Shown here: positions 6,326 to 11,140 of the stretch, in pieces | Numbering within the stretch: position 1 is the first letter of the stretch | How the letters are laid out: each line of letters opens with the position of its first letter | Translations under genes and position numbers: made by a program | Assembly (NCBI GenBank): GCA_002429615.1 | Contig: DJAN01000158.1 | Coordinates: forward strand, 1-11,140 | DNA from: Lysobacteraceae bacterium UBA6001 | GTDB taxonomy: Bacteria > Pseudomonadota > Gammaproteobacteria > Xanthomonadales > Xanthomonadaceae | Direction: 5' to 3' | DNA length: 11,140 nt | The notes under the pieces: generated by a model | What the model was told of the DNA's origin: nothing | What the model saw: the letters and a program-made list of their open reading frames with translations, nothing else | Database searches by the model: none

Positions 6326-7063
6326 CTACTGCATCGCACGCCGCGCGCGGCGGAAAGCCGCCGGGGTCTGGCCGGTGGCGCGGCGCATGGCGCGGGTCAG
6401 CGTGGTCTGGTCGGACCAGCCGCCCTCGATGGCCAATGTGGCCACGGGGGTATGGGTGCTGGCCAGCGCATCCATCACATGGCGCAGGCGCAGCTCGGCC
6501 AGCCAGGCCTGCGGGCTGGTATCGAGTTCGCGCTTGAACAACGCATGCAGGCGGCTGCTGCTGATGTGCAGTTCGGCGGCCATGCGCTCGACCGGCCATG
6601 CCGCGCCGGGCGCCGCCTCGATCCGCTGCAGCAGCCGGCGTAGACGCGCGGCGATCGGCGCGTCCGGGGCCAGGTGCTGGATCAGCAGCGGCAGGCAATG
6701 GCGGGTGAGCGCGACGGGGAGCGCGCTGCCGGTCCGGCGCAGGTCGATGTAATCGAGCAGATGACGCAGCGCTGGTGGCAGGCCCAGCCAAGGCTGGCCT
6801 GCGAGGCGTTCGCAGGCATCCGCGCCGATGTCTTCCAGGCCGCAGTCGAGGATCAGAAAGCAGTTGGGCTGCGGGGCCACCTGGGTGTGCGCGGTGCCCG
6901 GGGCGACGAATGCGCCACGTACCAGGTCCACCGCGCCGCCGCGCCCGCCGACATCCATCTCCATACCGCCGGCCAATGGCAGCACGACCTGCACATGGTC
7001 GTGCGCATGCGTGAACGCATCCGGGCCATAGCTGCGCAGGCTGAGGGCGGTGAGGGAGGGCAT
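6326..7063 (-). CDS. AraC-family transcriptional regulator with N-terminal cupin
   Basis: With ATG 7063 the protein is 245 residues. An N-terminal cupin sensor (about 9-70) contains FTHAHDHVQVVLPLAGGMEM and a strand ending FVAPGTAHT, as in small AraC regulators that sense metabolites. The C-terminal AraC DNA-binding domain has two helix-turn-helix units: about 157-180 (VERMAAELHISSSRLHALFK) and 206-230 (PVATLAIEGGWSDQTTLTRA), then GQTPAAFRRARR. Start choice is uncertain: ATG 7096 (11 residues longer) is also in frame and neither has a clear Shine-Dalgarno; 7063 is chosen because residues before it do not look like the family. A far-upstream start at 7234 would add basic low-complexity sequence and is rejected. 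It likely controls the exporter gene directly downstream, and perhaps itself. The effector is unknown. Confidence 0.9.
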   Translation of the reverse strand: MPSLTALSLRSYGPDAFTHAHDHVQVVLPLAGGMEMDVGGRGGAVDLVRGAFVAPGTAHTQVAPQPNCFLILDCGLEDIGADACERLAGQPWLGLPPALRHLLDYIDLRRTGSALPVALTRHCLPLLIQHLAPDAPIAARLRRLLQRIEAAPGAAWPVERMAAELHISSSRLHALFKRELDTSPQAWLAELRLRHVMDALASTHTPVATLAIEGGWSDQTTLTRAMRRATGQTPAAFRRARRAMQ

Positions 7064-7240
7064 GGGGTGAGCGGAACTGGGAGCGGGCCCGTCCATCTTA
7101 GGAGGGTTTGCGCGTGCCTGGCGAAATGATGGCGTCCGGAGAAAAACGATGACGGCTTGCGCTGGACGCGCTGCACGAAGCGCCGCACGCTGGCGAAGCC
7201 CACCCGATCCGCGCAATGGGGGTGCAACAGGCAAAAAATT

Positions 7241-7279
7241 ACCCCGGCCGCGTGCCAGTGGCAGAGACGGTACCGGGGT
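7241..7279. promoter_or_regulatory. Nested dyad symmetry, possible operator or RNA structure upstream of the HEPN gene
   Basis: Outer arms ACCCCGG (7241-7247) and CCGGGGT (7273-7279) are exact complements. Inside them, almost on the same centre, lies TGCCA-G-TGGCA (7253-7263). The left outer arm adjoins the A/T patch at 7232-7241. Nested palindromes can be binding sites for a dimeric regulator or fold in RNA; short GC-rich palindromes also arise by chance in DNA of this composition. No regulator can be assigned. Confidence 0.3.
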
Positions 7280-7297
7280 TTACGGCGCCAATGTATC

Positions 7298-7316
7298 GCG
7301 CGGAGGCGGACCGCGC
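7298..7316 (+). other. Small GC hairpin in the leader of the HEPN gene
   Basis: GCGCGG (7298-7303) pairs with CCGCGC (7311-7316) around a 7-base purine-rich loop (aggcgga). It ends 7 bases before AAAGGAG (7324-7330), the probable ribosome binding site, which is 12 bases from ATG 7343, a long spacing. If transcribed, it could affect translation of the HEPN protein. Confidence 0.35.
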
Positions 7317-7342
7317 AACATCGAAAGGAGCATTGATCAGGG

Positions 7343-8066
7343 ATGAGACATGAAGCACTGGAACAGGCGTTATCGCCGGAACGTTTTGCCCGCTACCTGG
7401 CCTGGGCTGACCAAGACCGCAGCTTCGCGGTCGACCTCTACGGCTCGAATACCCGCATATCCGAGTCGCTCTACACGCCGTTGCAGACGCTGGAAGTGGT
7501 GCTGCGCAACCGTATCCATGTGGTACTCGCCGCCCAGTACGGTGAACACTGGTTCGACGCATCCACCGGCATCGTGGTGGGGCCGTACCAGGGCGGCCAG
7601 GTGGAAAAGGCCATCGAGGCGCTTGGCAAGGACGGCAAGGAAGTGACGGGCGGCGGCGTGGTGTCCGGCCTGACCTTCAGCTTCTGGACCACCATGTTCC
7701 ACAAGGACTACGAGACGCTCTGGCAGCAGGTGCTGCATCGGATCGCCGATACCGGCGCGCCGCGGGGTTTGAAGCGCAAAAGCTTCTCCGGCCCGCTGAC
7801 CCAGGTGCGCATCCTGCGCAACCGCATCGCGCACCACGAACCGATCCTCGGTTGGGACCTGCGCAAGCATCACCAACGGATGCTGGAAATGATCGGTTGG
7901 CTTTCGCCGACCGCCGCCGACTGGTGCCGCACGCATGATCGCTTTCCGCAGGTGCATACCGGTGCCCCGGGCGTGCGCGGCATGTGCGAGGAAGGAGCCG
8001 CCAGCGAGGGCGGCGATCGATCCGGGCCGCCAGGTATCGGGCGGCCCCTTTCCGCGGGCGACTGCC

Positions 8067-8095
<29 letters not shown>
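7343..8095 (+). CDS. Abi-like HEPN-domain protein, putative ribonuclease
   Basis: The 250-residue protein matches the Abi-like group annotated in many bacteria: [11 protein letters not shown] near the N-terminus, [20 protein letters not shown] (47-66), [20 protein letters not shown] (108-127), and [20 protein letters not shown] (146-165) followed by EPIL. The R-N-R-I-A-H segment (Arg159 to His164) is the RX4H motif of HEPN ribonucleases, with a polar residue after Arg as usual. Relatives include the abortive-infection proteins AbiD and AbiF, thought to cleave RNA on phage infection. Family members normally end soon after the 'IGWLSP-A-WC' segment (184-195). Here a Gly/Pro/Arg-rich tail of about 45 residues (205-250) runs to a stop inside the 3' end of glnS, antisense and overlapping by 29 bases. 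This tail may be read-through into intergenic sequence after loss of an earlier stop. TGA 7334-7336 in frame blocks any start upstream of ATG 7343. No antitoxin-like gene is beside it. Role in defence is inference. Confidence 0.85.
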
Positions 8096-9818
<1,723 letters not shown>

Positions 9819-9903
9819 GCCGGGCAGGAAATCGGGAAGATCGCCAGTTTAACAAGGCCTTGCGCCCCGCTGGGGCCTGTCCCCGTCCTCACCGCCGCGG
9901 GCT

Positions 9904-9909
9904 TATGCT
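9904..9909 (+). promoter_or_regulatory. Possible -10 element for the DUF2007-msrA unit
   Basis: TATGCT in the context GGGCTTATGCTGAAG fits a -10 hexamer (TATAAT, four of six) and lies about 28 bases before ATG 9937. No good -35 is visible 16-19 bases upstream in the GC-rich sequence. The 9819-9936 interval must also hold the divergent glnS promoter, which I cannot place with confidence. Confidence 0.35.
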
Positions 9910-9936
9910 GAAGCCACGTATCCGAGGAGCCGTCCC

Positions 9937-10203
9937 ATGCAGGTCGCCTACCGTGCCGAGAACCTGTTCGACGCCCATCTGGTCAAGCACGCCCTGGAGG
10001 ACGCCGGCATCCCGGCCTTCGTCTTTGGCGAGTCCCTGCTGGGCGCCGGCGGCGAACTGCCGTTGTTCGGGGTGCTGCGGGTATGCGTGCCCGACCCGCT
10101 GCTGCCACAGGCCCAGGACATCGTCGCCGGGCTGGACTTGGCCGGCGCGGGGGAAGACCCCATATCGGACGGCGACCCGGAACCCGGCTTCCTGCCGGCC
10201 TGA
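9937..10203 (+). CDS. DUF2007-domain small protein (putative signal-transducing protein family)
   Basis: An 88-residue protein beginning [20 protein letters not shown], then [33 protein letters not shown] (about 21-53), and [10 protein letters not shown]. This is the compact alpha/beta fold of DUF2007 (PF09413), in which residues 'A-N-DAHL-K-L-A-GI-A-V-G' form the first helix and strand and 'L-V-V-D---A--I' the second. The family is called 'putative prokaryotic signal transducing protein' but no role is established; ACT-like ligand binding has been proposed. The acidic tail ([12 protein letters not shown]) is probably flexible. GAGGAG (9924-9929) is 7 bases before the start. Its stop TGA overlaps the msrA Shine-Dalgarno, so the two genes are one transcription unit with tightly linked translation. 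Confidence 0.9.
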   Translation: MQVAYRAENLFDAHLVKHALEDAGIPAFVFGESLLGAGGELPLFGVLRVCVPDPLLPQAQDIVAGLDLAGAGEDPISDGDPEPGFLPA

Positions 10204-10208
10204 GGAGG
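10202..10208 (+). promoter_or_regulatory. msrA ribosome binding site overlapping the preceding stop codon
   Basis: GAGGAGG begins inside the TGA stop of the DUF2007 gene and lies 6 bases before ATG 10215. It fixes the msrA start and suggests ribosomes finishing the first gene help start the second. Confidence 0.8.
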
Positions 10209-10214
10209 TCCCCC

Positions 10215-10889
10215 ATGCTTGGAATCGGATCGGCGATGAAACTCGGCATCGGCGCGTTCAAACAGCGCTTGCCGCGCGAGGGCGAGGCCCTGCCGGGCCG
10301 TGAGACCCCGCTGCCGCTGCACAACGTCCATTTCGTCAATGGGCAGCCGCTGAAGGGCGACTTTGCCGGGCTGGAGGTGCTGGACGTCGGCATGGGCTGC
10401 TTCTGGGGTGCCGAGCGCAAGTTCTGGCAGCTGCCGGGCGTGGTGACCACGGCGGTGGGCTACCAGGGCGGCCAGACCGCGAACCCGACCTATGAAGAAG
10501 CGTGCTCGGGCATGACCGGGCATGCGGAAGTGGTGCGGATCGTGTTCGACCCGGCGAAGGTCACGCTGGATGACGTGCTGCGCACGTTCTGGGAGAACCA
10601 TGACCCGACCCAGGGCATGCGCCAGGGCAACGACACCGGCACCCAGTACCGTTCGGCGATCTACTGCCATACCCAAGCCCAGTACGACGCCGCGCTGGCG
10701 AGCCGCGAGGCGTACCAGCAGCAGCTGCGTGCCGCAGGATATGGCGAAATCACTACCGAGATCGTTTATCCGGCGCCGGCGTTCTATTACGCCGAGGATT
10801 ACCACCAGCAGTATCTGGCGAAGAACCCGAATGGCTATTGCGGAATTGGCGGCACCGGCGTGAGTTGCCCGATAGGCCTGGATGCCTGA
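10215..10889 (+). CDS. msrA: Peptide methionine sulfoxide reductase MsrA
   Basis: The 224-residue enzyme reduces methionine-S-sulfoxide in proteins and free methionine, a repair step after oxidative damage. The active-site motif GCFWGAE is at 61-67 (catalytic Cys62). Then come [60 protein letters not shown] and [20 protein letters not shown], all diagnostic of MsrA. Recycling cysteines are at 209 and 218 (GYC and SCPIG), as in E. coli MsrA, so reduction is likely thioredoxin-linked. The roughly 50-residue N-terminal extension ([20 protein letters not shown]) is also present in E. coli MsrA and typical of this subgroup. ATG 10215 has a strong ribosome binding site; the open frame back to 10083 overlaps the DUF2007 gene and is rejected. 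No msrB is beside it. The gene ends at an intrinsic terminator. Confidence 0.97.
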   Translation: MLGIGSAMKLGIGAFKQRLPREGEALPGRETPLPLHNVHFVNGQPLKGDFAGLEVLDVGMGCFWGAERKFWQLPGVVTTAVGYQGGQTANPTYEEACSGMTGHAEVVRIVFDPAKVTLDDVLRTFWENHDPTQGMRQGNDTGTQYRSAIYCHTQAQYDAALASREAYQQQLRAAGYGEITTEIVYPAPAFYYAEDYHQQYLAKNPNGYCGIGGTGVSCPIGLDA

Positions 10890-10910
10890 TCACCGTTGAT
10901 GTGACAAGGA

Positions 10911-10941
10911 AAGCCGCGCTGGCGACAGCGCGGCTTTTTTT
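10911..10941 (+). terminator. Intrinsic terminator of the DUF2007-msrA unit
   Basis: A perfect 10-base stem, AAGCCGCGCT (10911-10920) with AGCGCGGCTT (10927-10936), a 6-base loop GGCGAC and seven T residues (10935-10941). It lies 21 bases after the msrA stop. This is a textbook Rho-independent terminator and the clearest in the window. Confidence 0.95.
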
Positions 10942-10963
10942 GCCAGCAAGTATGGAGATGCGC

Positions 10964-10987
10964 GGTCGCGGCTGAAGCCGCTCCTAC
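10964..10987. repeat. Single arm of the GTAGGAGCGGC intergenic repeat
   Basis: This 24-base segment (GGTCGCGGCTGAAG then CCGCTCCTAC) is identical to the right arm of the inverted repeat at 1442-1465. The opposite arm is missing, so no long hairpin can form here. It occupies the gap after the msrA terminator. Confidence 0.85.
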
Positions 10988-11082
10988 AGGGGCGAGCGGG
11001 CAGGGACGAGCGGGTGCGCGATGCTTTTTTCATCCGGTCGTGGATATCTGGAGGGATAGCGGGGGCAGGGCCCTTTCGGGAC

Positions 11083-11108
11083 CGTAGGCGACAGGGATGT
11101 CGCCTACG
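11083..11108. repeat. Short palindromic element, CGTAGGCGAC arms
   Basis: CGTAGGCGAC (11083-11092) and GTCGCCTACG (11099-11108) are exact complements with a 6-base loop (agggat). Flanking sequence includes GGGCCCTTTCGGGACC just before it. The form, intergenic place and GTAGG-core resemble a second small repeat family of xanthomonads, but only one copy is in the window. Confidence 0.6.
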
Positions 11109-11140
11109 AGCCTCCATGGATGGATTCACGGCGTGTCCCG

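Larger units (their letters stand above)
7064..7342. promoter_or_regulatory. Divergent intergenic region between the AraC regulator and the HEPN gene
   Basis: About 280 bases without a supported gene. It must hold the promoter of the minus-strand araC-type gene and that of the plus-strand HEPN gene, but I cannot place convincing -35/-10 pairs. It contains the only AT-rich patches nearby (GAAAAACG around 7140, CAAAAAATTA at 7232-7241) and the dyad and hairpin listed separately. Confidence 0.5.

Noticed and set aside
7064..7234. N-terminal extension of the AraC-type protein to 7234
   Set aside because: The added residues are basic low-complexity sequence outside the cupin fold, running into the intergenic region.
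7149..7346. A 65-codon plus-strand frame just before the HEPN gene, considered as an antitoxin
   Set aside because: No ribosome binding site, Arg/Gly-rich with no fold character, and it covers the dyad and hairpin; it reads like non-coding sequence.
10083..10214. Upstream extension of the msrA frame
   Set aside because: It overlaps the DUF2007 gene, encodes Arg-rich sequence, and ATG 10215 has a strong ribosome binding site and matches the E. coli MsrA N-terminus.
11023..11030. A T run near 11025 considered as a second terminator
   Set aside because: No stable stem directly precedes the T run, so it does not meet the pattern.
10890..11129. A 79-codon minus-strand frame after the msrA terminator
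   Set aside because: It is made of the terminator and repeat elements; the translated repeat gives a peptide (CRSGFSRDR) often seen in false gene calls in this group. There is no ribosome binding site.

Overview
The window looks like ordinary chromosome from a high-GC gammaproteobacterium, most likely of the Xanthomonadales (Rhodanobacter, Dyella, Lysobacter or Stenotrophomonas type). Evidence is the strong GC bias at third codon positions, the close similarity of RlmM, GlnS and MsrA to gammaproteobacterial forms, and an intergenic repeat with a GTAGGAGCGGC core typical of this group. No tRNA, rRNA, CRISPR array, integrase or transposase is visible.

Layout. 1-188 (+) is the 3' end of a ubiquinone-biosynthesis FAD hydroxylase. 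234-1343 (+) encodes a Tat-exported oxidoreductase closely resembling glucose-fructose oxidoreductase (GFOR). A gene-free stretch, 1344-1502, holds a long perfect inverted repeat. From 7063 down to 1503 runs a block of seven minus-strand genes, in transcription order: AraC-type regulator, EamA-family exporter, cysteine-rich lipoprotein, zinc nucleoside deaminase, 23S rRNA methyltransferase RlmM, secreted SMP-30/gluconolactonase-like beta-propeller, and an unrecognised 238-residue protein. Spacings are 43, 59, -1 (stop and start share a base), 9, 24 and 102 bases, so the lipoprotein-to-SMP-30 stretch is probably one transcript. A divergent intergenic region of about 280 bases (7064-7342) separates this block from an Abi-like HEPN gene (7343-8095, +), whose 3' end overlaps convergent glnS (8067-9818, -) by 29 bases. 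From the glnS upstream region a small DUF2007 gene and msrA run to the right (9937-10889, +) and end at a strong intrinsic terminator. The last 200 bases carry two intergenic palindromic or repeat elements.

How the genes may work together. Most are housekeeping: ubiquinone synthesis, rRNA methylation, tRNA charging, methionine sulfoxide repair. Two points stand out. The exported GFOR-like enzyme would be expected to make aldonolactones, and a signal-peptide-bearing lactonase-like beta-propeller with intact metal ligands lies about 1 kb away on the other strand, so the two could form a periplasmic sugar-oxidation pair (inference). The solitary HEPN protein has an intact RX4H ribonuclease motif, an elaborate upstream region with nested dyad symmetry, and a low-complexity C-terminal tail overlapping glnS. 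It is the best candidate here for a defence or stress RNase. I see no complete new multi-gene system.
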